Source: Eonycteris spelaea
Lineage: Eukaryota > Chordata > Mammalia > Chiroptera > Pteropodidae
Length of the DNA stretch: 64,000 nucleotides
Direction: 5' to 3'
Assembly: GCA_003508835.1 (NCBI GenBank)
Contig: PUFA01000170.1
Coordinates: 2,294,001 to 2,358,000 of the forward strand
Shown: one piece after another, positions 1-10,790 of the stretch
Layout: each line of letters begins with the position of its first letter
Numbering within the stretch: the stretch's first letter is position 1
Program-made: the position numbers and the translations under genes
The notes under the pieces: model-generated
The model's input: the letters and a program-made list of their open reading frames with translations, nothing else
Told to the model about the DNA's origin: nothing
The model's database searches: none

Positions 1-384
1 AGAGCATTGATTTTCACACATTGACTCTAATTTATATGCTGTTTATTTGATAGTGAAGTACACTGATAGCAATGCCATTGTAAATTAAAAAAAAAGCTCT
101 AAAGATTAATTTTTGAAATCCCATGTTAGAAAAATTAACTCTATTCAATTTAAAGAGTAAAGTGAAAAAAAAAAAGCATAATTAAGATTGAATGCAGACA
201 TACTATATAATATCAAGATGGTAAAGCCTAAATGTAAAAGAAGAAAACACAAAAGAACTAAGTAGATATGTGAGAAAGGATGAGAAAAAAACTTCTGTCC
301 TAACAGTATTTCCCTGTTAAACATTTTAAGAGTGTTCATTTATAAATTGTATTTATTCTTCTGAAAATACACTGTTATGTCCTT
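1..384. other. Unassigned AT-rich sequence
   Basis: No gene, RNA or recognisable repeat was seen. The stretch is AT-rich with short A runs, and its short open frame on the minus strand has no family features. Confidence 0.5.
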
Positions 385-548
385 GACCAATTTTTCTCCA
401 TTACTTTGTGCATCACTTTCTTATTGATTGATAGGAATATTTTATATTAATGACATTAACCTTCTGTCAAGTACATTGTAAATACTGTCTTTCTCTGTTC
501 ATGCTTGCCTTTTTAATTTTGTTCTTAATGTTCTGGAATTATTTCAAC
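385..548 (-). mobile_element. Degraded L1-like fragment, antisense
   Basis: The order of short words (a CCATT-type start, CTTATTGATTGATAGG, a TTCTGTCAAG-type word, then GCTTGCCTTTTTAATTTTG) follows a well-known antisense segment of old mammalian L1 elements. Divergence is high and no open frame survives. The identification rests on recalled consensus. Confidence 0.4.
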
Positions 549-1264
549 ATACCTGCTGATAAAAATGTATAAAAGGCTCTCTACAAAAGAAGAAATGTAA
601 ACGTACAGAGAACATGAGGAAAAAAATTCAACATGCTAATGACAGAAATTTTAAAAAATAAAATAGTTTTTCCCATTAGACTAGAAATAATTTTAATGTT
701 CTTAAAATAATGATAATGCCAGGTGTGGAAGTAAATTAAGTTACAAGTTAATTTTTATAGATCTCTAGTCGACATGTAAATTTATGCAGTATTTATAGAA
801 GACAATTAAGAATTTGTAACAAGAACTTTAAAATATTCTATGCCTTAAACTTCTTCATTCAATGTTTTCAGGACCCTGCTTAGCTCCCAGGTTTACAAAT
901 AAACATGACATAGTGTCTGCTTTTATTAAGTTTAGGAATCCACAATAAAACAGAATCAAGTACTCCAGCAGATGTAGCATCTGCTAATGGCAGAATAAGT
1001 TATTCAAATAGTCTTCCTACAAAAAGCAACTAAAAATTCCGAAGACATATAATAAAAACATCTTCATATATATGGCAGATTTTTAAATTCATTGCTATAG
1101 AGTTGCACATAGTACTTTTTTTGTAAATATATGTACTTAATATTGAGAAATAATTTAGAATACATCTACGTCTAAGAAAGGTTGAACCCAGACAGGTAAA
1201 CAAGCATTTCAAAAAATGCCCTTCCTGAATGTATTTGCCATCTGGAGTAAAATTCTGTGAAATT
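549..1264. other. Unassigned AT-rich sequence
   Basis: I see no gene or clear repeat here. Open frames are short and without motifs. Confidence 0.5.
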
Positions 1265-1620
1265 GTGAGCTGGTTGGTGATTTGTGTCTTTCAATGAATT
1301 AGTCCATTTCATCTAAGTTTTGAATTAATGTGTGTGGAGTTGTTCGTAATATTCCTTTATTATTCTTTTAATATCTGTGGAGTCTATAATGACACCTCTT
1401 TCATTGCTGATATTGATCATTTGCATCTTCTCTCATTATTTCTTTGTCAGTTACTCTCAAAGTTCATTATTTTATTGATCTTTTTGAAGAGTAATTTTTT
1501 TGTTTCCCTGATTTTTCTCTATTATTTTTCTATTTTTAATTTTATTGGTTTCTGATCTTATTTTTTAAATGTTAATTTGTTTTATTTCTTATCATCATTC
1601 CATCCCTCTACTTGTTTGGA
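1265..1620 (-). mobile_element. Old L1 ORF2 fragment, antisense
   Basis: Read on the plus strand, this carries the antisense of the L1 ORF2 region before the reverse transcriptase core: a stretch like 'rules out to TTCATCTAAGTTTTGAAT', then GTTCGTAATATTCC, then TCATTGCTGATATTG, then TTATTGATCTTTTTGAAG. The same order occurs in the better preserved L1 at 35.3-35.5 kb of this window. The copy is diverged and has stop codons and indels, so it is a fossil belonging to an older L1 subfamily. Confidence 0.65.
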
Positions 1621-1674
1621 ATGTCTACATTCTGTGTCTACTCTTTCAGAGTATTTAAGATATTGTAGAATATA

Positions 1675-1862
1675 ACCATCAAGCCATGTTCTCTGGAGCC
1701 AGGCCATTTGAGTTCAAATCTCAACTTCATTACATACTAATTGGATTACTTATGACTCATGCTTTTGTGATTTTTTTCTTATAAAATGGACATTGCCAAA
1801 AGATTATTGTGGTCATTTAAATGGGTTAACACATATAAGGCATTTAGACATTGCAAATATCA
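1675..1862 (+). repeat. MIR SINE, plus orientation
   Basis: The segment begins CTCTGGAGCCAGGCC and continues through the MIR word order: a TTCAAATCTCAACTTC stretch, GATTACTTATGACTCA, ATAAAATGGACATTG, then GGTTAACACATATAAGGCA. It is strongly diverged, as expected for this ancient tRNA-derived SINE. Confidence 0.6.
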
Positions 1863-2240
1863 TATGAGTAGTTTTTCTTGAAATCTTATCATGGATAGTT
1901 TTCTTAAGGACATTTAAAATCCATATCTTAACCTGCTCAAAACAAGGACCTCAAAATAGTTTAACTTTGATTATCATTCTGATTTATGTTATTGTCCAAT
2001 ATTTAAATTATGTTTTCTTATCCCCACAGATTTGACATTACTATTATTAGAAAGAAGTCTACAGCCATATCACCTTGAATGTGCCCATATTATCTCTTAT
2101 TTTAATTTTGTCCTTTTTCTACCTTTTTTAGGTTTCTGTTTTTTTTTTTTTTCTAGTTTATCAAAGTTTGTAAGAAGTTTGGGGAAAAGCAAAGCAAAGA
2201 ACAACAATTCTACCACAGGAGTTGTAGGGAGCTAGGAATC
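1863..2240. other. Unassigned sequence
   Basis: No recognisable element was seen. A T run (2139-2151) is the only simple repeat. Confidence 0.5.
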
Positions 2241-3262
2241 TGAAAAGACTTCACGGTGTAGAGAAGATTACAGGGTGAGGAGAGAAGGTGGCAGAGTGCA
2301 GGGGGCATCAGGGTGGCCTTCCACTGCTTGACTTTAAATTCTCAGTGTTTTCACCTCCTGGCAGTGTTAGGGAAGATAGAGAAGAGGGTTTAGGAATGAG
2401 CTATATCAAGGACACAAAGGCAATGCAAGATCAGATTAATGTATGATGTATTTGTACATGAATGTATAACTACATATATTTTCAAAATAATAAATGAACA
2501 AGAAGTTATGAAAGAGGTTTCTTAGATGGGAATTATATATCCTTCCCTAGATTTAGATTGCTCAATTATTGGTAATAATGTTCCCTCAGATAAAAGATGA
2601 TGTAAGCCAAAGCAAGTTGTGAAGAGAAAGACATCAGAGTCTATTTTGAATAAGCTGTTCTGAGATATCCATTTGTATGTCCAAAGGACATATCCCGTGT
2701 CTAAAGTACATATATAGAGAGAATTCAAGTGAGAAGTCATCTTAGGATATAGATTTGGGAGTCACTAGGATGAAATAACCCAGGGGAACTGTGTAGAGTG
2801 AAAAGAGAAAAAGTCAAGGACATCACCTTGGCAACTACTATGGTTTAGTGGAGATGAGAGTAAAAGGAGCAAGAAGGAAACAGGAACCAGAAATCAAAGA
2901 GGCGGGAGAACTAGGTGTCAGCAGTGTCACTGAAAGGAAAGGAGTGAAATGTTAAAGAAAACAGGGACTGTTAGGAGGGCCAAATGCAAGAGGGGGATCA
3001 CATAGGATGAGGATGGCCCAAGTCCATTGGCTTTGCCAACAGATGGTGTAAATAAACTTGGACTACAGCTGCTTGAAATGTGAATGGGAGACAAAAAAGT
3101 GGACACAGTGTTTATAGACTCTTTTTTAAAAATCTTAGCTGAAAAGGGAAAAAAGGAGAAAAAGAGATGTCCATGGGCAAGTAGCCAGAAAGAAGTAATA
3201 GCTAACACTTTAGGAGAAAGAATTGCTGAAGAAGCAAGATGCTAGCTGAGATAAAAGCACAT
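2241..3262 (-). mobile_element. L2 LINE fragment, antisense
   Basis: Purine-rich plus-strand text follows the antisense of L2 ORF2: ATATAGATTTGGGAGTCA near 2746, a GTGTAGAGTGAAAAGAG stretch near 2792, GTCCATTGGCTTTGCCAACA near 3022, and a CACAGTGTTTATAGACTC stretch near 3105. In sense this covers the 3' half of the reverse transcriptase and the sequence after it. Many stops and indels are present, so it is an ancient inactive copy. Both ends are approximate. Confidence 0.6.
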
Positions 3263-3472
3263 AAAGAGGGACTAGCCTTGAAATAGGATCCCATGAGCCT
3301 CTGACAGGGGAAAAAAAGAGAAAAATCAGAACTTGTACACAAAAATGAGTATTGACTGTTTCAAAACTGTCTCTTTGAAATATTATAAAATTATTACAAT
3401 TTTGGCTCAGTTGCTTAAAATATTTTAGAAATGTCCCTCTCTTAATTTCACCCTCAGAGATGGATGGATTTA

Positions 3473-3532
3473 ACACATACACACATGCACACACATGCAC
3501 ATGCATACACACATGCACACACACACACACAT
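3473..3532. repeat. Imperfect (CA)n microsatellite with CATG interruptions
   Basis: About 60 bp of alternating purine and pyrimidine, mostly CA, broken by repeated ATGCAC and ATGCAT units. The Cys/Val/His-rich open frame overlapping it on the minus strand is an artefact of this repeat. Confidence 0.9.
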
Positions 3533-4019
3533 CTAAGTATTGTTTAAATGTAGGTATGATGTTTGGAAACTGAGAAAAGTTATTGTGAACTGTATGATGA
3601 AAAAGGCAAGCTGGTAGATAATCCTTTGGTCTAAAACAATGTTTTCTAGAGTAGACTGTTAACTAGCACAAAAATAAATTCTAAGAAGGGAGTCCCCAAG
3701 TTTTGTGGTTTAAAAAATACTAGAATAAGTGAATGGCCTTTTTGATTCAATACTTTTATGTTTTCATGACAAATGTAAAGACACTCCTTTGAGCATTAAC
3801 CTAGAAAGTACTTTGATTAATAGGACTCAATTGGACATGTTCTGATAAATTATTATAAACTAGATTGTATAACAATATATGCTAAGTTGGCAGAGAGTAT
3901 ATCTACTTCTAAGCTCATAAACATGTCTCATAATTTTGTAAATATGTCTGTTTATATATTTATAGATGTTTATACAAATAAATTTTCAAAATCATATGTT
4001 TTGAAAATATTAGAACTTT
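3533..4019. other. Unassigned AT-rich sequence
   Basis: No gene or recognisable repeat was seen in this stretch. Confidence 0.5.
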
Positions 4020-4080
4020 CTATTTAATTTAGTGAACATTTATTTAGTACCTGCTATGTGCTAGACATAAAATGATTATA
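4020..4080 (-). repeat. MIR fragment, antisense
   Basis: The words AACATTTATTTAGTACCTGC and TATGTGCTAGACA match the antisense 3' end of MIR (the 'AACATTTATTGAGCGCTTACTATGTGC' type start, recalled). It is a short piece that fades into a TA repeat. Confidence 0.6.
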
Positions 4081-4088
4081 CACACATG

Positions 4089-4168
4089 CATATATATATA
4101 TTATTCTTATAGAAGTCTTTTAAAAATAACTCTACAGTAAAAAGGATATATATATATATATATATATA
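4089..4168. repeat. Two short (TA)n tracts
   Basis: TA dinucleotide tracts lie at 4089-4101 and 4146-4168, separated by unique sequence. Confidence 0.85.
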
Positions 4169-4169
4169 A

Positions 4170-5020
4170 ATGGCCAATAAGCACATAAAAAGGTATTTAG
4201 CATTATTCGTTATCAGAAAATGCATATTAAAACATATGAGGTACAGTACTTCACACCTGGTGGAATTACTAGAATTAACTACTGGAAATATTGGTGAGAT
4301 TATGGATCAACATGACAGTTCCTTTGAAAGTTAAACACATACCTACACTCGGAGGTAGAAATTCCACTCCTAGGTTTTTGCCTAAGAGAAATGAAAACAT
4401 GTTTACAAGAAGATTTTAAAAGTTCTCATCTCAGGTATAAATTTGTAACTATGTGTGGTGATGAATATTAACTAAACTTACATGGTAATCTTTTGACAAT
4501 ACAGTGATATATATCAAATCGTTATGTTGTACACTTAAAACTAATACAATGTTATATGACAATTATATCTTTAAAAATGTAGATAAAAGAATGTTTTAAC
4601 AACTTTATAAAAAAAACAAAATTGGAAACAATCCAAGTGTCTATCAATAGGAGATATATTCATACAGTGGAACACTACACAACAATAAAAGAGAATGAAA
4701 TACTGATACCACTCGCCATTAATGAATTTCACAAAACTAAAAAACAAAAGAGGCCAGATTATTTCGGTAATGAAGATCAGAACAGACAAAATTAATGTAA
4801 AGGGGTAGAAAATGGAAGAGTAAGTGCCTGTGGTAGGTTAGGGATGAAGCAACTAAAATGTCATCAGGAAACCTTCCGGGATTATGGAAATGGCCTATAT
4901 CTTGATTTGTGCGTTGGCTACATGGTTATAAACATTTGGCAAAACTCATCAAATTGGTCACTTAAGATCAGTGCATTTTGCTCTATGTAAATTGTACCTC
5001 AAATTTTTAAAGGTGATCCT
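4170..5020 (+). mobile_element. Old L1 3' end, plus orientation, interrupted
   Basis: The text follows the end of an L1 ORF2 and its 3' UTR in sense: GGCCAATAAGCACATAAAAA at the start, GAAATTCCACTCCTAGG near 4361, AATCCAAGTGTCTATCAATA near 4631, CCGGGATTATGG near 4877, and a terminal GCTCTATGTAAATTGTACCTC near 4981. That terminus is typical of medium-age L1M subfamilies. It is interrupted around 4395-4578 by a different L1 3' end. No coding capacity remains. Confidence 0.75.
4395..4578 (+). mobile_element. Second L1 3' end nested in the first
   Basis: A segment with the order GTTCTCATCTCAG, AATTTGTAACTATGTGTGG, TGAATATTAACTAAACTTA, GTTATGTTGTACACTTAAAA, ACAATGTTATATGACAATTA is the characteristic 3' terminus of L1MA-type elements. 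It splits the flanking L1 between its 'CTCCTAGG...AAATGAAAACA' part and its 'GGAAACAATCCAAGTG' part, so it inserted later. It is 5' truncated. Confidence 0.7.
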
Positions 5021-5478
5021 GTGGTAAATCTCTTTGTAAAGAAAACAACCTGTTCTTAAGCAACTTCCACCTCCTTTTGTATGTTAATGATTAATTTTGA
5101 AATTTAATGTTTGCTTAAAGTAAGGAGTACCCACCAGATAAGCCTGAATGAGCCCTAACGGGCATGGATTTTCAGTCTCTCTCTATATTCTTAAAGTTTG
5201 GCTTCAGAATAGATTTTACTCACCCATTTATATATTCATTCATATATTTATTTTGACAAATGAGTACTAACCTATCCCTACCTAGAGACTGTCATTTTCA
5301 AGCAAATTGATAATGACATGTGTTAAAGACTTATCTAGGCTATAAGCTATGATTTCTCACAACTACTTCAAGATATTAAACTGTTATTTGCCAACTCTTT
5401 CCAGGCATGAGAAGTGTGAAAAGAACCTTGGGCCTTTGTGTTTAAGTGCTGCTATGTAAATGGATTGTTTTTGACAAG
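5021..5478. other. Unassigned sequence
   Basis: No recognisable gene, RNA or repeat was seen. Confidence 0.5.
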
Positions 5479-6110
5479 CGCTGTGCAACTTACAGCCTCA
5501 ATCGTCCAGGGGGTAGAGTGAGCTTCCCCGTGAAGGCCCCCCGAGTACTCTGCAGGTGACTTAAGCGAGCTCCATCCATACTGCTTGTGCAGAGGGTCGT
5601 GCTAGCTTCCAGGAACATTCAGTCTGTGGCCTCTGTGCAGAGCCTGCCAAAAGCACTGCAGTCGGTTGTGCCAATTGTGTTGGTGTTTTATGGCTCTGCT
5701 CATCTTTAATGATCTATAGCCTCTCACCATGCAAGCTTCTGAATCTTGGCTTCTACCCAACTGCTCTATTGATCTGAAATTTGGCCAGCAAGCAAAATCT
5801 TTTGTTTGTTTTTGGGATTATTTTTATTATCTGGCTCCAGATAGGGAGCACAGAAGGGGGTGGAGATTCACAGAAACCAGGACATCCACTCCTTCCGTAG
5901 TTCCCCTAAGGGCCTAAGACCAGTCCTCTGGTGCTATAAAAGAACACTGTTCAAAGCTGGGAAGAGAATTCGCATTTGCATTGTGTGGATGGCAACAACA
6001 GCTTGTCAGGCCCCCATCTGTCAGAGCAGAAGGTATTCTACAGTTCAGAGAGTCGGGGCTCTGGGGCACCTCTTTCCAGAGTGATCTATTGCAAAACAGC
6101 AGACACAAGT
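5479..6110. other. GC-richer unassigned island with TATA-like motif
   Basis: This block is visibly richer in G and C than its flanks, has scattered CpGs near 5484, 5501, 5530, 5564 and 5898, and contains a TATA-like word (CTATAAAAGA at 5935-5944). I do not recognise a repeat family or a protein in any frame; open frames here are short and overlap on both strands. It could be a regulatory element, a noncoding exon, or an LTR too old for me to name. Confidence 0.3.
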
Positions 6111-6640
6111 TTATAGAAGTCTAGTTTCACACATAGGTGGAGAAGCAGCTTAAATGTTTATCTTAGGGCTGGGAACCAAACCCAGTCTTGAATTTATTTA
6201 TTTCAAGCTCAGAGCAGTGATAGAGATATTTTAAAATGCTCCAAACCTGTATTTCCCAAAGTAGGTGCCCAGGACCCTAGTAACTCTAAATGACAAAAGC
6301 TATTGTTCAAAACAGGAGTTTTGTGGCCAAGTATTTTGGGGAAAACCTACATACAACATCTATTTCTTAAAGATTTATAATTTGTTAATACATTTAAAAG
6401 TTGTGAAAAATCCTCTGAGAAAAATAAAACCCGTTTTCCTCTCTTTAAACCTGCACTTCCTAAATTTCTTAACCATGGGCTCATTCAAGAGGTTTTGCAA
6501 AATACATCTAAGATTGAAATATAAAAATTTCCCATGGAAAACCTTTCAGAAGAAATACTGAAATATATATTAAGGTATAAATGATTAATATCAGGCCTTC
6601 CCTGGAGGCAGATTTTGATGGGACAGAATGTTGTAGTACA
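6111..6640. other. Unassigned sequence, possible DNA-transposon fossil
   Basis: From about 6250 the text CTGTATTTCCCAAAGTAGG resembles the terminal inverted repeats of some hAT elements, but I could not find a matching second terminus. Nothing else was recognised. Confidence 0.25.
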
Positions 6641-6678
6641 TGTGTGTATATATTTGTGTGTGTGTGTTTCTGTGTGTT
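6641..6678. repeat. Imperfect (TG)n tract
   Basis: TG-rich sequence interrupted by TATATAT and TTTC. Confidence 0.85.
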
Positions 6679-6724
6679 TTTAGAGAGGGTTAGCTGTCCA
6701 AAAAATCCATTATTCTCTTCTATA

Positions 6725-7060
6725 GTTATGGAGTCATAGCTAGGAGGCAGCTGCTCAGCTAAAGACTACATTTTCTAGGTTCCATTATAGTTGGATAAGG
6801 CCATATGATTAATATTTGCACATAGAATATGAGCAAAATTGATGCATACAACTTCTGGCTGAGGCTTCTCTTGTAGAATAAAGAAACACCGCGGCCCCTA
6901 GGGCCACGATAATCCCTAAATCAATGTCTAGAGCATAGCCATTTGATAAACAGGAACAAAACCTGTACTATTATTATGTGAGTGAGAAATAAACTTCTAC
7001 TATATTGACAAATATTTTAGGATTTATTTGTTCTATACTTTAGCCTAATCTCATTGATAC
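6725..7060 (+). mobile_element. LTR-like fragment (ERVL/MaLR-type, uncertain)
   Basis: The segment has the word order of a mammalian LTR class I recall: GGCCATATGATTAATA, then ACAACTTCTGGCTGAGGC, then GAGTGAGAAATAAACTTC with an AATAAA polyadenylation signal, then a TTAGCCTAATCTCATTGATAC end. No internal retroviral sequence was recognised beside it. The family is not certain. Confidence 0.45.
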
Positions 7061-7274
7061 TATATTGGCAGAAGGGATGGTGAACAAAACATTCGGCAAG
7101 ATATTTGGAAAAGAAAGGAGAGAATCACTTTTGAGCATCAAACACCTGAAGGAGTTAAGCAGTAAGTATCTACAGAGAGGACAACCAGAGTCTGATGATC
7201 TCACCTTTATTTTATTTTTTCATTCTATTTTAATTGACTAAAAATACCAGCATTGGAAATAATCTCAGTATCAC

Positions 7275-7470
7275 TGTTTGGCCCTGTCACATACTAGTAC
7301 ATGTCTTTCCCCTTCGTCAAGTCTCAGTTTCCTCATGAAAAAAAAAAAAAAAAAAACAAAGGTACTGATTTTCAACTTACAGAGTTATTTTGAGAATTAT
7401 ATGAGAAGACATGTGCAGTGTTTAATAGAGTATCCAGCCAGGAACATACCTATAAATGATATTCATTAAG
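7275..7470 (+). repeat. MIR SINE with internal A19 run
   Basis: The words CAAGTCTCAGTTTCCTCATG, TACAGAGTTATTTTGAGAAT, CATGTGCAGTGTTTAATAGA and AGCCAGGAACATA follow MIR in sense. A run of 19 A (7338-7356) sits where MIR has a short AAAA in its TCATCTGTAAAATGGG region, so the run may be an expansion of an existing short A tract. Confidence 0.65.
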
Positions 7471-7499
7471 GCTAGCCACAAGTGTCTGTGTATCCTCCT

Positions 7500-7740
7500 T
7501 CTGGGCACATACTATGATTTCATTTCCCTACCTCCTTTGAAACTAGAAGCTGACACGTGACCTCCTGAGACAAAATTTTCAGAGCCAGTACATAGTTTTC
7601 ATGTCCCTCCCCGCCTTCCTACCTCAGCAATTGCGAGACATAGAGATGGATCTCCCTTTGGCCTGGTATTTGAAAGAGGGCAGATGAAGTAGAGTCCCCA
7701 GTTCAACTACATTGGACGAAGAGCATAAATGAAAAAGAAA
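7500..7740 (+). mobile_element. LTR-like fragment, upstream copy (uncertain)
   Basis: The part around GAGCATAAATGAAAAAGAAACC followed by a GGTGGTTTTAAG word parallels the 3' part of the LTR-like segment near 9185-9215 (GAGAAATAAACC followed by a GTAGTTTTAATCC word). This suggests an LTR of the same broad class. The alignment is weak and was done by eye. Confidence 0.3.
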
Positions 7741-8880
7741 CCACGGTGGTTTTAAGCTCCTGTAGTCTAATGTTGCCCTTGCTAATTCAGAAACTGGTTA
7801 CCAGCATAAGAGTTCTGCCACGACATGAATCTAAACTGCACTTGAATTCAGAGCATTTGCTTACTGTTCAGTTGACAGGAAAGAAACGGTTATTGCAGGC
7901 TGGAAAGCTGGTGACTTGTGTTATGAAGTTACCAAATATTTGTTAAACCTGTTGCCTGCAATAATTTGGAAGACAAGCAAATACCTAATGAACTTGGAGT
8001 TCTAGGAGAAGAAACTGGAAAATAAAATGCCAGCATGTATTAGAGTTAATCTTGGTTGCATTCGGCTAGGCATTACAAAAAACGAGAGAAGTGCAGCAAA
8101 GCATTGGCTGATTTGCAAGCAGAAATGAAAGGGGTTAGAGAGAGTCCAGACTTCAGCATTTTCACAAGGTTAGAAAGATAACTGCTTTTCAACCCCAATG
8201 GTAACAGATAAACCTGAGGATGCTTTTGAGTAACAAAGGCCTATTAAAACTGAGCCTTGTGAGTAGAATCAAATCAAAGATATCGTTCCCATATCCACTG
8301 TTAAAATGCATGAATTAAGTTAATCTCAGAGCAAAGACCCAATTACAATACTGACAACCAGTAAGTCCTTTTAATTGGAGAATGAATATTGCGTATTGAA
8401 AAGAGATTAAAAGTCACTATGTGTTTAAAGCGAGTAAGACATACAGTGGGGGGACTTGGAGAAAGCAAAAAATATAGAGAAATATTAAAAACTACATTAA
8501 AACAAAATGATAGATGTGATGATTTGCACATACATCTGACTGTAATCTGGAATAAATAGATAAGGTATAAATTATTTTGAGAAATTCTTATAATCAAAAA
8601 ACTGTCAGATTATATTAAAAGAGAATTTGATATATGATGACAATCTCCAAGGTATAATCTTTAATACCTACTTCAGAGGTGCCCAACAGGGATACTGAAG
8701 AAGGCAAAATCATAGAAGTCAGGGTCAGAGAAGAGAGAAGACTGAACATCACCCAGGCAAACTGGCCTTTAGGCTTGATGTCTAGATTGAATGAGAGACA
8801 TATATTGAACTGAGTATTTCTACTCACAGAGACTGTGGTAGTTACTAGGACTGTTCATAATTATTCTATTATTATAATTA
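7741..8880. other. Unassigned, between two LTR-like fragments
   Basis: No gag, pol or env frame was recognised. If the flanking LTR-like pieces are a pair, this would be decayed internal sequence, but I cannot show that. Short open frames have no motifs. Confidence 0.3.
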
Positions 8881-9262
8881 TAATTATTATTACTTTCTCC
8901 ATGTCCCCCATCATATGTATTATTCTGTATCTCTTCATTTGGACATATGGGAAGTTAAAATATTTCTGATCTCTTTGATCTGAGTGTGTTCACATGATTT
9001 AGCAAATAAAATGAGAATGGACATGATTCGCAGTGTCAATCTCGAGTGGAAACTTGGAGAACTGGCTGATGATCTACCATTTTCTTTTTCCTACTTGGCA
9101 ACAATGGTAATACAGAGAGGAAACATCCCTCAGCTTGAGTACTTCTGTAAGGATGACCTAGAAACCCGCCACGTACATGAAGATTGAGAAATAAACCACT
9201 GTAGTTTTAATCCAGTGAGATTTTAGAGTTGTTTGTTACTGCAGCATAGTGCAGCCAATCTT
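8881..9262 (+). mobile_element. LTR-like fragment with polyadenylation signal
   Basis: The 3' part reads GATTGAGAAATAAACCACTG, then CCAGTGAGATTTTAGAGTTG, then TTTGTTACTGCAGCATAG, ending CCAATCTTGACT. This matches the terminal part of an LTR-type mammalian repeat recalled as '...GAGATTTGGGGGTTGTTTGTTAC...' and includes an AATAAA signal at about 9191. No coding frame is associated with it. Confidence 0.5.
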
Positions 9263-9507
9263 GACTAAGAGAAATTTGAGGAAGTTTTAAAGGAATAGTT
9301 AGTGTTACACTAGGTTCAGAAAAAAAAAGATGCAAAACTGATGTTCAGGAGAAGTGTTTCTCTAACCATGTATAGTGGTTTGCTTATTGGACCATTAAAT
9401 CAATTTGATGAGTTTTGGGTATAATGTTTTCTAGGGTATAATGTTTGCTAGAACAGGCTAGAAATTGTATAGTAATATTAAGCATGTTCCTCTGTCTCTC
9501 TGTCTCT

Positions 9508-9516
<9 letters not shown>

Positions 9517-9551
<35 letters not shown>

Positions 9552-9576
9552 ACGCGCGCACACACACAAAAAAAAC
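9517..9576. repeat. (TG)n(CG)n(CA)n tract with A9
   Basis: About 52 bp of unbroken pyrimidine-purine alternation: TG repeats to 9550, then CACGCGCGCACACACAC, then nine A. The TG and CA halves are complementary, so the tract could fold as a hairpin or adopt Z-DNA. The small open frame across it is an artefact. Confidence 0.9.
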
Positions 9577-10559
9577 TAGAGGGAGGTAAATGTTAAATAT
9601 ATTTCTCAGTGTGACTCACTGTCAAAAAGTTTGAAGGTCACTGACTTAAAACCTAGTTAATTGGAACATTTGATTGATTGAATTTGGATATGAGAGGCCA
9701 TCCCTAAAGGGTTGTAATCTGGTGATGTTAAAGGGCTCTGTTCTCAGAGTTTTCCTTTTGAACATTTGCTCATTGAGTTCAATGAAAAGCTTATCAATTT
9801 TTCATTGAGTTCAGATGAAATTGATAAACCAATGTTGGTGATGTATGAAAAGCTATGTCAGATAGTAGTTATAGGGAATGATAAAGATTAGATTTTCAAA
9901 AACAGGATAAAGTTAGTGATACCAGTGAGCCAGTGAAGTTGATATTGAGATAAAAAAATACTATAAAATGATGAAATGGTATGCCTATAAAGATTGAAAG
10001 ACGTGACGGCATGAAATTTTGTGATTAAGTTATGCCAGATGAATACATTGTTTTAAATAGCATTCCTATATATTAGTTCAGAGTTATGTTAAAGACTATG
10101 TGAAGATTTCAGAAAATAATTTGACAAAAATTTTTATAACATACCTGAAAAAAATGAAGAAATTTGGGCCAGGTGATTGTACCATTTTATAGATCCATGG
10201 TTTCTATAATGCTCGATTACAAATGGTATTGCTAATAAATCCATTAATCTGGAGTAAAACGACTAAGGACATGTTAAAAGCCTCTGCTTTCACATCTTTC
10301 ATACTCAGATATATGTTCAGTGGCTTCGGTGAAGAGCTTATTTCATTTTGGGTGACACAAAACTGAGATGGATATTGAATAAAGCAGGTTAGAGGCTCAA
10401 AGTTAAGAATATCCTCAAAGATTGAATTATGAGTCAAACTTAAAAAATAAACTCTAATAAGGATAATTATAAGCTTAGACACTCAAGGTTTAAATGCATG
10501 AACTTAAACAAAATTATAGATACAAAGATGTGTTTCAAAGAGAATAGCAAATACTAAGA
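9577..10559. other. Unassigned sequence
   Basis: No gene or recognisable repeat was seen. A 92-codon minus-strand frame at 10204-10482 has no motifs. Confidence 0.5.
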
Positions 10560-10790
10560 GAAAATCCCTATATAACACTTATTTTGTGAAAAGTCCTTTT
10601 GTAACAATTTTACTTATATTTGCTCATCACAACCATGCTATGATGTAGGTATGATTTTTATCACCAATTACCGATGAAAAACCTGAGGCATGAAAATTTT
10701 ACATAACTGTTCAAATGAATGTCACACAGCTGATAAACCATAGATAGTCTGGGTGAGAAGTAGTCTGACTCCAGAAAAGAATCCTTTTGT
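10560..10790 (-). repeat. MIR SINE, antisense
   Basis: Contains the antisense MIR order: TTGCTCATCACAACCATGC, GATGTAGGTATGATTTTTAT, GATGAAAAACCTGAGGCATG, ATGTCACACAGCTGATAAAC, then TAGTCTGACTCCAGAA. Confidence 0.85.

Noticed and set aside
3210..3530. Cys/His/Val-rich 106-codon minus-strand frame
   Set aside because: Its unusual composition comes from the CA/CATG microsatellite at 3473-3532, and the rest lies in antisense L2.
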